Below are positions 24,901-37,150 of a stretch of DNA of 64,000 nt, in pieces. The translations under genes and the position numbers were made by a program. Positions within the stretch are counted from its first letter, which is position 1. Every line of letters starts with the position of its first letter. This DNA comes from Gonium pectorale (Eukaryota > Chlorophyta > Chlorophyceae > Chlamydomonadales > Volvocaceae), in assembly GCA_001584585.1 (NCBI GenBank), contig LSYV01000006.1, forward strand, positions 2,483,653 through 2,547,652, read 5' to 3'. The notes under the pieces were generated by a model that was given only the letters and a program-made list of their open reading frames with translations, was not told where the DNA came from and searched no databases.

Positions 24901-27900
24901 GGCGCGGTGATGGTGACGGGTACGAGACGGATCGTCGCCGCAGTGGCTACGATACGGATGTCCGTCGCGACGGGTACGAGACGGATCGTCGCCGTGATGG
25001 CTACGAAACGGATGGCCGTCGTGATGGCTACGAAACGGATGGTCGTCGCGATGGCTACGAAACGGATCACCGCCGCAATGGTTATGAGACGGATGGCCGC
25101 CGTGACGGGTACGAGACAGACCGCCGCCGCGAGCGCTGGGGCGGGCCAGGGCACCGGCGTGAGGACTGGCAGGAGCAGGGACCACAAGGGCCGAGGAGCC
25201 GCTTCCCGCCTTCCGGCAATGAGCTGTGGCAGGAGAGCGAGCGCCCGGGGCGTGGCAACCGCCCCTGCCTCCCGCATGATGGCGAGGAGGTGCCGCCCCA
25301 GGCGCTGCTGCGGCGTCAGCGGTACGTGCCGGACTACTGCAGCGACGGCGAGGGGCTCAGGCAGCGGCGTCGCGAGCTGGAGTCCGGCCTCGAGGGTCCC
25401 AGGCAGCGGCGCTCCGTGTCTCCGCGCGGGCTGGGCCACGGCAAGGAGGGCGGGCCTGCACCGCCCGCACCACACAGACAGTTTGGTAGACCCGCGCGGT
25501 GGCGGCCGGTAGCCCCACACGAGGACGGGGCCGGCGCTGCAGATGGGCCAATGCACCCGCGCCGGTCGCAGAGGATGATGGAAGGAGGCGAGGGCCCTGA
25601 TTACCACGGCGAGGGCGGCGGCTGGCATAAGAAGCCTCGTAGCCGGCGCGGCACTTTCGACCAGAACCGTGGCGAAGCGGAGCACGAGGACCCAGACGCG
25701 GCAGTCCTACCGACAAGGCACGGCCTTCGCCGGCTACGCCCATGGCCGCACCCGCAGGAGGGGTATGAAGGCTATGAGGCGGAGCGTCCGGTGGGCGGGC
25801 CGGTGCCCATGCAGCGTCGCCGCCCCGATCACCCGCCCGAGGAGCAATACCAGGAGCGGCCACGCGATCGGCCTCAACACCAAGCACGCGACGGGCTGTT
25901 GTGCAGGCCCCACGCAAGTCGGTGGCCGGCAGCGGAGTGGTGCGCTGACCAGGGAGGCCCCACCTCTGGCGGCCATTGGGAGGGTGAGGGTGAGCCCAGG
26001 CCACGGCCTAGGCGGCTCCAGCAGCATCCCGGAAGGCGCGAGGCCACCCCCCACGACGAGGAGGGCTGGCGGCATCACCCGGAGGACCCTCAGCGTGGTT
26101 GGGGGGACGCCGACACGGCCGAGCGGCCTCTAACCCGTCTTCGCAGCGGCTTCCCCGAGCGCGAGGCAGCGCCGCCCTCTTACCGACGCCCTCTGCCGCA
26201 GCGTGAGCAGGACGCCGATTCCTCGCGGCATCAACGTGACTGTCCACCGGCGGCTTGGCGCGGCCCGTATCAACGGCCGCCAGAGCGGCGGGAGGGGCCA
26301 CCGGGTGCCGGGCGATATCGCAAGCCCGTACCTGGCGGTGAGCAGGACTGGCACGGTCCCGAGCCAGAATTCCATGCTCGTGATGTCAGTCCAGGGCCCT
26401 CGCCCGGCCCCGAGGCTGGGGCCAGCGCCCGTACCCGAGGGGCAGGGCCTGGCCGGAGGTTGGTCAGCCCAGGCCAAGACCGCGACCTGCCACGTCCGCG
26501 TGGCGCTGACCGGGCGCGTGACGGCGACAGGCCGCCGCTAGGCGCAAGGCCAGGCCTGCCTCGCCAGCGGCCGCCGCACGCTGATACACGAGCTGCGGAG
26601 CCTGGCAGTAGCCCGCACGGCTTCCAACCCCAAGCGGAAGGCGTTGGGGCTAGGTGGCATGGCGACGTACCTGACGGCATGCAACGCGTGTGGGTGAGTA
26701 ACGGCAGGCGGCGGCCGCCCCATCAAGGTCCTTGCACCGAAGCAGGCCAGGAAGGGGCGGAGCAGCCTGTCAACCGTGCGGCTGAACTGCCGCAGCCACA
26801 GTTGCAGGCGCCGGAGGGGCAGCGTAGCGGCAGCCGGCGTTCGCAGCACAGCCCTGGCGGTCCCTCGCGGTCTGGCACGTCGTCTTCATCATCTGACTCT
26901 TCTGGTTCGAGGTCGCGGTCACGCTCTGGCTCTGGCTCCGGATCCTCCACAACCTCATCGCGGTCTTGCAGCCGTCGCAATCGCTCGCGCTCCACGTCTC
27001 GCTCCCGCTCCGTCTCCCGCGGTCGCTCGCGGACGCGCTCCCGATCACGTTCGCGGTCGCCTGCCAGGACGCGGTCACGGTCCCGTTCAGCCACACGGTC
27101 TCGGTCGCGCTCACCCTCGCGCGGCCGCAGCCGAAGCCGCGGTTCCTCCATCACCCGCTCCAACTCCAGGCCCCGCTCCGAAACCAAGTCATCGTCACGC
27201 CGCGGCAGTAGTTCTGGTAGCGGCTCGCACAGCAGGTCCCGCTCCCGATCAAGTGCCACCCGCTCCCGATCCAGGTCCTCATCGGGAACGCGCTCCGCGG
27301 GCCGACGCCGCTCCCGGTCGCCACCCGCGGCTGGCGGTGGCACCGGTACAGCAGGCCACGAGGACGGTACCGCGGGCGGTCGGGCTGTGGACCCTGGCGC
27401 AGCAGCAGGCGGCACCGACGTCAGTGGGATGGCCCAGGAGGCAAGTGGCAGCGGATGCTGTGGGGGCCAGCGGCAGCGGAGGCTTCGACCGCACGTTGCA
27501 GATGGGAGGGTGCTTGGACGCGACCCTGAGCCAGCCGGTTCCCCAGAGGGACCACGGCCCGGCGTATTGGATGCAGGCGCACCCGGTCTCCCGCCCCCGC
27601 GCGAACCGCAATCCGCTGCCCCGGACGTGCAGGAGGGCTTCAGCTGGGACCAGCGGCGTGCCCCGGGCTGGCGTGAGCGGCGCTTCGTGGATGGTGCAGC
27701 GGCTGACGGCCACGCGCAACGCCCCGATCGAGAGTGGCCAACCGGCCGCCGGGCGGGGCCGGGTGCTGGTGCTGGCAGTCGCGGCGCCCTGCATAGCCTG
27801 GGAGGCCACAGGGAGCTGCGCACCGGCAACGAAGCTGGGCCGTATGAGGATGCTCCACCTCGGCGCGCGGGCTGGCCGGACGGGCCGCGCCGCCTTGAGC

Positions 27901-30346
27901 CGGGCATGCACCCGCAGAGTGAAAGGCTTGGAGCTGGCGAGCGGCAATGGACTGAGACGGGCCGCGAACCAGGCGCCAAAGAGCACCTGCCGCTTGGCCC
28001 GCGGGTAATGCGTCGTCGGACCTGGGGGCCTGACATGGTAGGGGCAGAGTCGGACGGCGGCCAATGGACGGATGCCGAACCCCGGCTGCAGCGGCGTGCA
28101 CCACGGGAAAGGCTGTGGGAGCGCGGAGAGCATCCAGATGAGAGCCGTGCCTGGGGCGGCCAGCCCGACGCAGATCGGGCCCCGGCAGAAAGAGGCGAGC
28201 TGTTTCGGAAGCGGCCGCGCGAGGACTGGGACTCGGAGCCGGAGGAGCGGCAAGGGCCCCTAAGGCAGCGCCGCTTTCCAGACTCGACGCGCGGGGGCCC
28301 GCAGCACGAGGGACAGCAACAGCCGCAGCCTCGGCGGGTGTGGCAGCAGCCCAGGCACGGCCATTGGGAGCAGCCAGATCAGGAGCGCTGGAACGGCACG
28401 GAGGGCGCAGATGGGCCTCACCGCGGGCCACGTGGGCGTCCGACCGATGGCGAGTGGGGTGCGGATCCCCGAAGAGAGGACGGCCTTCTGCCGCGTCAGC
28501 CGTTAGCCGCCCATCGCACCAGGCTGGCCGGCTGGCCGCAGGCCCCGCCCAGGCGGGTTCATTGGGAGGACGGCGGCGGCGACGCACTCCGGATACAGGA
28601 GCGCCATTCAGGCTGGGAGGAGCGCGGCAGGCGGCATCAGAGGGATGACCCAGTCGCAGAGTGGCACACATCCGAGCACAACACAGATGCAGCTGGTGCC
28701 TGTAGCGTGGACGGTAACCAGGCGCCAGCTGCAGGTGTTGAGCGGCTGCAAGAAGCAGCGCCCGGCGCAGGCGAAGGAGAATTGCGACAAGAGGCCGGTC
28801 GCACGCGCCGCCGCGCTCAGTGGGCCCCAGACGACGAGCCGGGCATCCAGGCTCCTTGTGGTGCCGGTTCAGACAAGGGCATAGAGGGCCCTTTCATTGG
28901 GCAGGCCGAGCGTGGCACAGGGCAAGGGCAGGCAGGGCCAGGGCAGACACTGGGCCAGGGCCAGAACGCTCCGCAGCAGCCGCGGCGGGGTGCGGCACCG
29001 GCGTCAGCAGCTCCGGCTGTTGCTGCAGGCAGTGGCCCCGCCCTTCCTGCTTCGGCAGTTCCCGCCATGCAGCAGCAGCAGGGCGAAGCCCAAGGTTCCC
29101 GCAGGGAACGCGTCCGTTCTGATGGCAGTGAGCGCGTTGCCCTGCCCCGCCAGCAGTTGGCGGCGCACGGGCCGGCATCTGGGCCGCCCGAAGCATGGCC
29201 TCCAATTGGCATGTCCGTGCCTGGCTCCGTCCCGGGGCCTGGCCGCAGCATGGGGCGTGGCAGGGCTGCGCCTGGCCCTATTGCGGGCACCGGCGGTGCA
29301 CCGAATGCGGCTGGTCTTGGCGCTGCGGGCATGGCCGCCCCAATGGCGATGGGCATGCCGCACCATGGAGCGGTGGTGGACCCCATTGTCCAGGAGGCGG
29401 CTATGTTGCTGGATACGGCGACATTGATTGGCATGGCCATGTTGCAGGTGAGCACATGCTTGGTCACTGCTGGTTACCGGCGGGGGCTTCGAGCGTGCGG
29501 AAGGCATGGCCACACGGCCGGTGGGGTGACGCGTCCATGAGTGTTGAAATGATGCGACGCATACGACGAGCGTAAGCGCGAAAGTGATGTTGTTGTTGTA
29601 GGACCCAGCTCCTGAGGGATTCGAAGGGGTGATGTCCCTGCATGTTAGTTCGGCGGCGACCACCACCATAGCCCCCGATGCGGCCCATAATTCTCTCGGG
29701 GGTGACCCTATGCAATGCCGTACTGGGATGCGCCTTGTCTAGCCTACGTGCATCGCATGCGGGCTGGTGCATGTCTCCCGGCCCCCAGCCCACCCAGCCC
29801 CCCGGCCCGTAGATTACCGTTGTCTCACCTACAAGCACCGGGAAAGCGAGCCGCGCTAGGCGGAGCGGCGGGAAAGGGGCAGGGAAGGGTCACAGCGAGG
29901 AATGTCAGAGGCGAGAAGTGAGTCCATGAGTCCATGTGTGTGTCAAAGGGGCAGGAGGGGCCCCTGGTTTGTCGTCTCGTCTACCCCATTCGTTCCCGCT
30001 CACCCTCAAGGCCTTCGTGCACGCGAATGGGGCTGACTGCATGTGTAATGTGCCTCTGCTCCCTTTCCCGCCTGCACAGAATGATCCCAGCTCGGCGCTT
30101 CTGGCCGCCACAGCAGGCGCCGTGCCGGGTGTGCCGCCTGTTGCAGCGCTTGGCGCTCCGCACCCGGGCGTGGTGATGTCAAGTGCGGCCATGGCAGGTG
30201 CCGCGATGCATTTCGGTGGAATGCCAATGCCGGGGCCGGGCCGCGGATGGTACGGCCGAGGCGGCGGTATGGGGCGCGGCCGGGGCGGGTATGGGGGTTA
30301 CCACCACGCAGAGGGAGGGCGTGGTGGAAGAGGTGGCAGGGGTTGA
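15917..30346 (+). CDS. Giant PHD-finger / GNAT-like protein with GYETD repeats, RS domain and RGG tail
   Basis: Phase-consistent exons: 15917-15952, 16126-16608, 16897-17103, 17270-19131, 19339-19432, 19643-20581, 20881-21258, 21406-24386, 24635-29447, 29602-29628 (weak), 30080-30346 (stop TGA). They total about 4,028 aa. A strong acceptor at 15900 suggests one more upstream exon, so ATG 15917 may be internal. A canonical C4HC3 PHD finger opens the protein: CRAC, CDAC, F-H-RRC, WHCPAC, with a 60-aa insert. A second finger near residues 1060-1136 reads YCNGCGRPVHVHC then FFCSVSC. Next comes a GNAT-like fold (VAVLWVDGRISAVVLVQIYG, then LHVPAVHPRF) whose acetyl-CoA loop is degenerate. This order matches plant PHD-acyltransferase proteins such as IDM1. 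The rest is low complexity: LRGG repeats, eight GYETD units, an RS domain (about residues 3072-3222) and an RGG tail. A role linking histone reading to RNA processing is inference. The chief risk is that two genes are merged at the 24386/24635 intron, although phase 2 matches there. Confidence 0.7.
22144..22191 (+). repeat. Four tandem 12-base units encoding GLRG
   Basis: The 12-mer gggctccgcggc is repeated four times exactly, encoding (Gly-Leu-Arg-Gly)4. It follows an (Arg-Gly)n stretch at about 22015-22056. Arg-Gly-rich segments of this kind often bind RNA and are arginine-methylated. Exact DNA identity suggests recent slippage expansion. Confidence 0.9.
24918..25133 (+). repeat. Eight 27-base units encoding the 9-aa GYETDxRRx repeat
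   Basis: Eight consecutive 9-residue units follow the pattern G-Y-E/D-T-D-x-R-R-x, for example GYETDGRRD. Tyr, Thr, Asp and the two Arg are almost invariant, while positions 6 and 9 vary (R/V/G/H and S/D/N/E). The coding DNA is a 27-base minisatellite with scattered silent changes, so the units are not a fresh duplication. The repeat mixes acidic, aromatic and basic residues and is probably disordered, with possible phosphorylation sites at Tyr and Thr. Confidence 0.92.
26871..27320 (+). repeat. RS domain (Arg-Ser dipeptide repeats)
   Basis: About 150 residues consist largely of Ser, Arg and Gly: a Ser-rich lead-in, then long SRSRSRS runs interrupted by Pro, Thr and Ala, ending RRRSRSPP. RS domains are hallmarks of SR and SR-related splicing proteins, are phosphorylated by SRPK/CLK kinases and direct proteins to nuclear speckles. 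Here the domain lies in the same exon as the GYETD repeats. Confidence 0.9.
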
Positions 30347-31682
30347 AGGCGGGGACCCTACCGGCCTTGCAAGCGATGCCCATGCGAATTCGCAGGTACA
30401 GGGGCATCGAGGGCAGCAGGGGCGCAAGCGGCGCACAGCGTGCATAAACTTCTGTAGGGACTTAATAGGGGTGGAGTAGTTTCTTGTCATTGTGGTGGAT
30501 CTAAGCGCGTAAAATGGTTAAGGCGGTGAGGTGTGGTTGCATGTTCATTGCAGTATGTCCGATGTGTGCGTTCTGCGTGCAGGAGGGATGATAGGTGCTG
30601 CGAGACCTGTCACGCCGCGGTGCTTGTACGGCGTGCATGGTGACTTAGTGATGTGACGATGTTACGACGATGTATTCTTATGTTTTTTGGCCTTGTCCTT
30701 CGTGCGTTTCCCCCTTTTCGTCTCAATCAGTTCAGCCCTCTTTTTCATGCCAGAGTGACCTAATAGTATTGATTTCCACCGCTTTTGTCTTTCGACGTAT
30801 ACAAGATACACACGGAGCTTCGGTGTGGTCTGTGGTATGCCGTGCGGGAAGTTTCCGTTATCTCACTGACTGTAATGACTGAAGGAATATCCCATTGTGC
30901 ATGCTCTCAGACAGCTGATGCGATACGCAGCGTATGTGTGCGGGTGTGTTCGTTGCAAGTCAGTGGCATTTGTCAGGTTTGGCGCGCGTTTTGGCACTGA
31001 TCGGTAGCAGGCTCCAAGTTGCCCATTTTGGCTTGGGTACGGCTAGGCAAGCGCATGACAGGCTCCCTGCAATGCCTGTGCGCATTTATGCCGGGGCGCG
31101 CTCTCGCATATGCAGCAGAGCAGCAGATTGTTTGCCAGTATTGCCGGCATGTCCACTGACCCAGCGGAAATCCCGAGGCACCGCACAACATGCACCTGAT
31201 TTTTTTTGACGAGGAACGGCCCCTACCGGCTGGAACCCTGGCCAGGTGTGCCTGTTAATCCAGTTCAGTCGCGACGTTGTGCGAGTGCCTATCCGAGCGC
31301 CATTGCAGGGTGCCGGGTTACACACTAACCCAACAGAATCCAGAGCGCCTGCGCATCGTGCATTTTAAACAAATTATGGAAGGATTCGTACCACTCTTGT
31401 GGCAAAGCGGGGCGCCGCATGTGGCCGGCCAGGTATGTCCCCTCACTCGGTACGTACCCGGTTCAATGCCGCACAGGCCGTACTGCTGTACTTGTCTTGT
31501 CCCCAGTGCCTACAACTGCACTGTGCTCACCGCTTCGCTGTAAAATTCAGCCGAACTGCTGCATTCAGTCAAATCTTAAGGATAGAATTGAAGTACTGGT
31601 CCCTGCAACAAGTCAATGCAATGCAGCTTGGATTGCAAAGTTTGACAAGTATATATTCAAGAGCTTCACGAGAATAACTGAA
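30347..31682. other. 3' UTR of the giant gene and intergenic DNA
   Basis: The first part is the 3' UTR of the PHD/RS gene, probably ending just after the TGTAA at 30871-30875. The remainder (about 30890-31682) is AT-richer and holds no convincing exon. The 5' UTR and promoter of the sulfotransferase gene must lie here. Confidence 0.5.
30871..30875 (+). terminator. Poly(A) signal TGTAA for the PHD/RS giant gene
   Basis: TGTAA lies 525 bases past the stop codon at 30344-30346, a normal volvocine 3' UTR length. It is the first TGTAA after the stop on this strand. Confidence 0.6.
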
Positions 31683-34600
31683 ATGTCGTCTCCGTTGCTG
31701 GGGCCCGTGGTGGCCCTCGGCCTGCTATGCTTCACGATATGCCTCGAACCTAGCAGAGGAGAAGCTACGGTTGACCCAGCAGCGTACCTAGCACAACAGG
31801 TTGGGGGTTGCAACCCTCATGGAGGGTGTAGCCTCGGAACACGCTTACAGCTTGTTTCGTATTCCAGGGAGCCTCTCCCAACTATCATGTCAACGACTTG
31901 TGGAAAGCGCACACGCATCTCCCAAACTACGCTGAGGTGGAGGGTGCGGCCAAGGACACGTTTGTTGCCCTGCCCCGGGAATACTTGAAGGACTACCGCA
32001 ATCCGTGCTGGTGAGGCTGGTGACGTCCGTACAGTTACATGTGCCCCCTTGTGCCCCTGGGTGCCACGTGCATCATTGGACACGCTCACAAACCACACGC
32101 CCGCACTAGGGCTTCATAGGTCCCCCCCCCTGGCAACACGGTTGCCCTTACAAGTCCTCACAACTCGCACGGCTCCTGCTATTCAGCACCACTCACCTCT
32201 TACAAAGCGAACTGTGTGTTTGTCGCTGAAGCTGCCACTTCTAAAGCCACGGGATTGCATTAACAGGCTCCAGGACGCCGCCTTCAAGTGCCTACCTTAC
32301 TTTCAGATTCTTGGAGTCTCCAAATGCGGCACGACAGACCTGTACAACCGGCTCACTGAACACCCTGACATGATAGACTGCAGCTGGAAGGTGGGTTGCC
32401 CAGCGACAGCTGGACGCATCCATGTTAGCTATGTTTTAAGGCTTTACGTGTGTGCTTACCCTGCCCTTCACCTCCTTCGGCGAACCTCCGAGTCCAGGGA
32501 CCGCATTTTTGGGACGAGGCTGCCTACCCTGTTCGCACCAAGCGGCCCGGCCGTTACGATGGCTCGTTCCCCGCATACATCGGCATCTTCGACAAGCCGG
32601 CTGTGCGCATCCAAGCCAACAAGGAGGCCATCACCGGGGAGGCCTCCTCGAATACTTTTACGGCTGTCTACTCCCACCTGCGGTGAGCACTCGCAGGTCT
32701 CAGGCTCGCGTCGCCACCAAGTTGCTCTGCCCAAACGCAGGCCGGAAACGCGCGGGAGGGGTTTGAGGGCGCCGCCGGCTGGCGTGGTGGCCCCAAGGGG
32801 TGTGGTATAGTTGGCCACCGTGGTCGGGATGCTACAGATTTCAAACGGGATCCAGTGGGAAGATGATTGGGCTGGCACAGCTGCAGCACGTTGCAACAGC
32901 CAGCCGGCGCCAATGGCAAAAGGTGCCAGTGGCACGTGCGTGAGTGGGTCGCAGGCGGCGGGTGGCGTGTTGATGGCCAGGGCAGGATCGCAAGCTGGTT
33001 ACAAAACGCATTTCGTGTGTCAGCTCAAGCCCTAAGTGGCCATGGCCAAGCATCGTATCCCATAGCTGATGGCGCCCCATCAATGCCCTTATGCTAGCCT
33101 TGCGCCTTGTCAACGAGGCTTTCAAACGGCGGACTGACGCGCCACCCTCTGACCTGGTGGCACCTTCCTTTCCCTTCCCTGCTGCTTGCCTGCCCACGCA
33201 GCGGCCGCACCCTGGCCAAGCGCATCAACTCGACGCTGGCGCACTACCTGTGGGAGGCCACCCCCTGGGCCCGCTACATCGTCATGTTTAGGGACCCCGT
33301 GACGAGGTACCGTTCCGCATTCTTCTATTACCGGTGAGCCGCAGCACCGCGGCAGCAGGACGGACGGACAACGCATGAGGTGTAGGCAGACGAGGACGCG
33401 TGGCAGGGTTGGGCTGGCGGCGAGAGCGGTGCGGAGACGCGTGGCAGTGCCGTGGCGCGGACGGTGCAGGGACGGCAGCGACGCGGAGTGCAGGGGCAAG
33501 GGGTTCGGGCGTCTTACAGGGCAACGTGGCAGTACGGAAGGCGGCTGGATTGCGATTTTGTTGTTGGTATACGCGGGACCAAACATGTCGCAACGCGGCT
33601 GTGTCGACATACCCGCCACGACCTCCGCCATGCGGCCACTTCTCTCTCCGCATCCTCGCCTCCCGCACCCGTCTCCGGTCGCTTACCCTGGCCATTGACG
33701 TGATGTAATCACCCGTTGCCGAATTACAGATCAAACACATCTATGAATTCCGTGTTTGCTTTGTTAGCTTTTGCATATGTCTCCTCGCTTTTTCCCGCCT
33801 TCCGCTTCTGTCCATCACAGGTCCAAGGCGCTCCCCAAGCCCACGGACCGGGAGTTTTTGGATCGCGTAAAGGAGGACATTGCGGAGTGGGAGAACTGCC
33901 TGTCTAGTAACAGCAAGCTCTTCTGTCTCAAGGTGAGTGCCGACCCAAGTCTTGCGCCTACTTGGGTTGCCGGGCCTGCAGATAGTGGATAGACCGGCGC
34001 TGCGCCCGCTGCTAGGGCGGGGGAGCGCATTCTGGCTGCAGAATTTTGAGGTTTATCCCGGAAGTTGGACCCCAGCCCTCCCTTTCCGGCCTCATCATCT
34101 TATTGTGCCGCACCGCTCTCCAGTCCCCAGCCTCGTATCGCTCAACTTCACCTCCAGTTAGCGACCTGTGTCGTCTGACTCCCGGGCGGGCTATCGGTAC
34201 AACCGCATGGGTTGGAATTTTTTGGACCAACTCTCCCTCGTTCCCGGCCCCCGCCTCTCGCATCTCCTCTCCGCCAGCAATACATGCCCCAGCAGCTGGT
34301 TAAGGGCATGTACGCGGAGTTCGTGCCCGCATGGCTAGCTGTGTGGCCGCGGGACCGCTTTCTGTTCATGCGCACAGAGGACTACAAGGACGCGCCCGTG
34401 GAGCACGTCAAGAGCGCAATCAAGTTCCTGGGTGCGTGCCGGCCCTTGCTTGCGTGCCGCTGTGACGGGGTTGGCGACGAAGCGGGGTCCGGCTAACAAT
34501 GTGCATGCCCCAAAAGGGCCGGGGAATGGGGACGGGCGGCGGCAGCGCGGCGCCTGTATGCTGAGAGCACTGGCGACGGTGCTGCTGTTCTCAATGACAT

Positions 34601-35746
34601 GAACCTGGGCGGGCTAACGGGCGAAAAGTGGATTGAACCCTAAGCAGATTGAACCATGAGGTGACAGGGCTATGCCCCTTGCGTTGGCTTGCATACAACT
34701 TGCGGCCTGCTGCTGTAGGTGGCGGCCTGTTGTGCGCATGGGCTTATCCGTGCTCCCTGGCATCTGCCTCAACCGCTGCGCCTTGCCCCGGCCCTCCTGC
34801 AATTCAACCAGGCCTGCGCGACCTCAAAGAGGGCGAGATGAAGAACATCATTGCGCTGGCGGCCAAGAACACGCAGGTGCGGGGGTGTCCGGTGCAGCAG
34901 CGCAGATTGGGTGACTGGATCGCGCAAGTGGTCGCGCTTGATGAGGCGTACGCATGCGCCGACCCGCAAATGCGATTTCTCTTGGTACCTTTGTTCATAT
35001 GGTACATGCATTGCTACAATGCTGCACTTCTTGCATCTCGAACCTTTCACCCCGGGGCCCCGACTATCATGCCCGACGACCCTTCCCCCGGCGCCCCGGC
35101 CCCTAGTCCAAGAAGTACGACGACAGCGATCTCAGCAAAGAGCTGTCAGAGGCGTACAAATTGCTGCAGAACTTCTACCGGTAAGTTGGTTCGGTCCCAG
35201 GCCGGGAAGGGCGTCTTGGCTGTTGCAGCGGATGCTCTCACTTGGCCGTGCGCACCAAAGGCGGGGCAAGGACGCGAAGCGCAGTACGACTAGTGGGCGG
35301 GCGGGATGTAGGTGGTGACTGGCCAGCACATGGCCTGCCGTTCACCACGACGGCCAGTTCTCTTCGCGGCGCTGTGCGTTGAACGTATGAGTCACGGGAG
35401 CATGGACTTCCGGCGTGCCTCACGCACGCACGCCCATCCCAGCACGCGCACATGGCCAGCCACCCCAGCCGCAGCCAGCACGCATTAGCCGTACGATGTC
35501 CAACATGCGCGCTTGCGTTTGTGTGTGCGTGCATGCATGTATATGCGAGTCCTGAGGCCCAGACCCAGCCAGCTCGTCACCTCTGTGCCGTGGACTCCCT
35601 GAGGCACCCCTGCCGGTGCCCCCGCCTGTCCCTGTTCATCCCGCCCATCCGAACCCCCACCGCCTACCCGCCTGCCGCGCAGGCCCTTCAACCAGCGGCT
35701 ATCGGAGGCCTTCGGCAAGGACCCACGGTGGCTCTGGGGATACTAA
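31683..35746 (+). CDS. Carbohydrate sulfotransferase (CHST15/GalNAc4S-6ST-like), secretory
   Basis: Ten phase-consistent exons: 31683-31799, 31868-32010, 32267-32390, 32498-32682, 33202-33333, 33821-33932, 34278-34431, 34812-34876, 35113-35180, 35683-35746 (stop TAA). They total 387 aa. The N-terminus (MSSPLLGPVVALGLLCFTIC) is a signal peptide or short signal anchor. YRNPCW and LPYFQILGVSKCGTTDLYNRL contain the 5'-phosphosulfate-binding loop for PAPS (Lys-Cys-Gly-Thr-Thr near residue 106). RYIVMFRDPVTRYRSAFFYYR is the 3'-phosphate-binding strand (Arg-Asp-Pro and Ser near residue 219). The C-terminal PFNQRLSEAFGKDPRWLW is the usual end of this family. Such enzymes move sulfate from PAPS to sugar hydroxyls in the Golgi. 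Sulfated cell-wall glycoproteins are abundant in volvocine algae, so extracellular-matrix glycans are the likely substrate (inference). All key binding residues are present; I see no sign of a pseudogene. Confidence 0.9.
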
Positions 35747-37150
35747 TGAGCGGAAGATAGCAGGCAGCGGGGGCGCATGCTTCACAGACTGAGCTCCTTG
35801 GTTGCTGTTGCGGATTTGGGTTTTCATCTTGATTGCCGTAGTCACTCGGGTAGAGCGGCGGGTCAGTGTGTTACGAGCGGATTCGACACATGTACGCTGT
35901 GCATAGCATTGAACCCGCGATAATTACAAGACTGGTAGTGTGAGCGGCTGAGTGACATGTGCATGCCTGTATGGTGGCTTGTGAGGTTCATCGGCTGGCC
36001 TGTGAACAAGCTGGTGGAGCGACAAGCAGCTGTGCTGCGGTATTATATGCCACCTTGTTGAACGGCAGTATGGGTGGATATTGGCTTGTGCTGGAGGATA
36101 CGCGATGATATAGACCGAACCAAAGTCGAGGCAGCCCGAGAGCCTTCTTTCTTAGGTTAAGTGTTGGGGCCCTCGGGGGCGCAATCTGGGAGTGAAGCAC
36201 TTGGAGCGAAGGCCATGTTGGGCAACACTATCTCGACAGCATGATCCAGAGGACCCTGTGGGCTACCGGTACCGCCCTCGCTGTGCATGCAAGTTTCGTG
36301 GTGGCGCATGTGTTCGTTGTGCATACGGGCTCAGAAATAGGTGGCAGCTGCAACGGCCTCTCAAGCTCATTGATGCCGCGTGAAGGAAGCTGCGTGGTCT
36401 TCAACTTGCGGGGACTGCACTGATGGAGGTCCGGGCCAAGCATCAGCCGCACGGTCGGCCGTGGCCGCTGGGCGCTTGAGTTGCGCGCTGAGAGGAGAGC
36501 AAGGCAGCTCGGCACGCGGTACAGCAGGTCCGTGACAGCCGGGAGTGGTGGGGACGCCGTCCGACGTGAAGGTGGGGCCTACACCAAAGCGGGCCTTAGG
36601 CTGTATGCCGATTGGACTGTACGGAGGTACGACGTGTAAGTCACCAGTTATGGTCACAGCCGTCTTTGGTGCGTCACCGAGCATAGTAGCAGGAGCGTAA
36701 GGCAGCCGTTGCAGCAGCTGTGCCATGCTCGTGACAGGGCTTTTGAGCGGCATTTGAGACTCTCTCAGACAGCACGACGCTCGCGGCAGAAGGGAAGCAA
36801 GTCCGACTAGCTCACGGCAACCGGCCAACCATGCACGTATGTATAAGGGCGGACGCGTCATGCGTGTTGGCGGCGCCAGCCGGCATTTCCTAGTATTCCT
36901 CGACGGCGGTGTAACATAATGTCTCGACACTGCCTGGAGTGGCGGTGTAATCTTCACGCGTAGCCGCTCCGGATTGCGGTCTTATGGCGGTTGCGGCGGT
37001 CACCGTGCATGCAAAAGCAAAAGCACTGGACTCCTGGCTTGCTGGCCATGCCATTGCCTATGCAAAACGACCCATCAAAACGTCCCGCAGCATGCTCCCC
37101 TCCGGCTCACGCATGACGCGGACAGAAGCTCTGCATACATTACATTCAAG

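Noticed and set aside
24918..25133. CRISPR-like regular repeat
   Set aside because: The units are contiguous, in frame and protein-coding, with no spacers; the genome is eukaryotic.
24621..25685. Minus-strand frame with repeated IRFVAI/IRLV motifs
   Set aside because: It is produced by the 27-base GYETD minisatellite read antisense; the period is a multiple of three, so all frames stay open together.
26723..28036. Long minus-strand open frame (437 codons) with Arg/Asp/Glu-rich repeats
   Set aside because: It is the antisense shadow of the RS domain: the complement of Ser/Arg codons gives Arg/Asp/Glu and few stops. The plus-strand frame is longer and has domain identity.
31646..31656. TATA-like agtatatattc before the sulfotransferase start
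   Set aside because: It lies only about 27-37 bases from the ATG, so using it as a core promoter would leave almost no 5' UTR.
36367..36957. Minus-strand 196-codon frame
   Set aside because: There is no ATG at the start, no GC third-position bias, no domain and no phase-matched partner exons.
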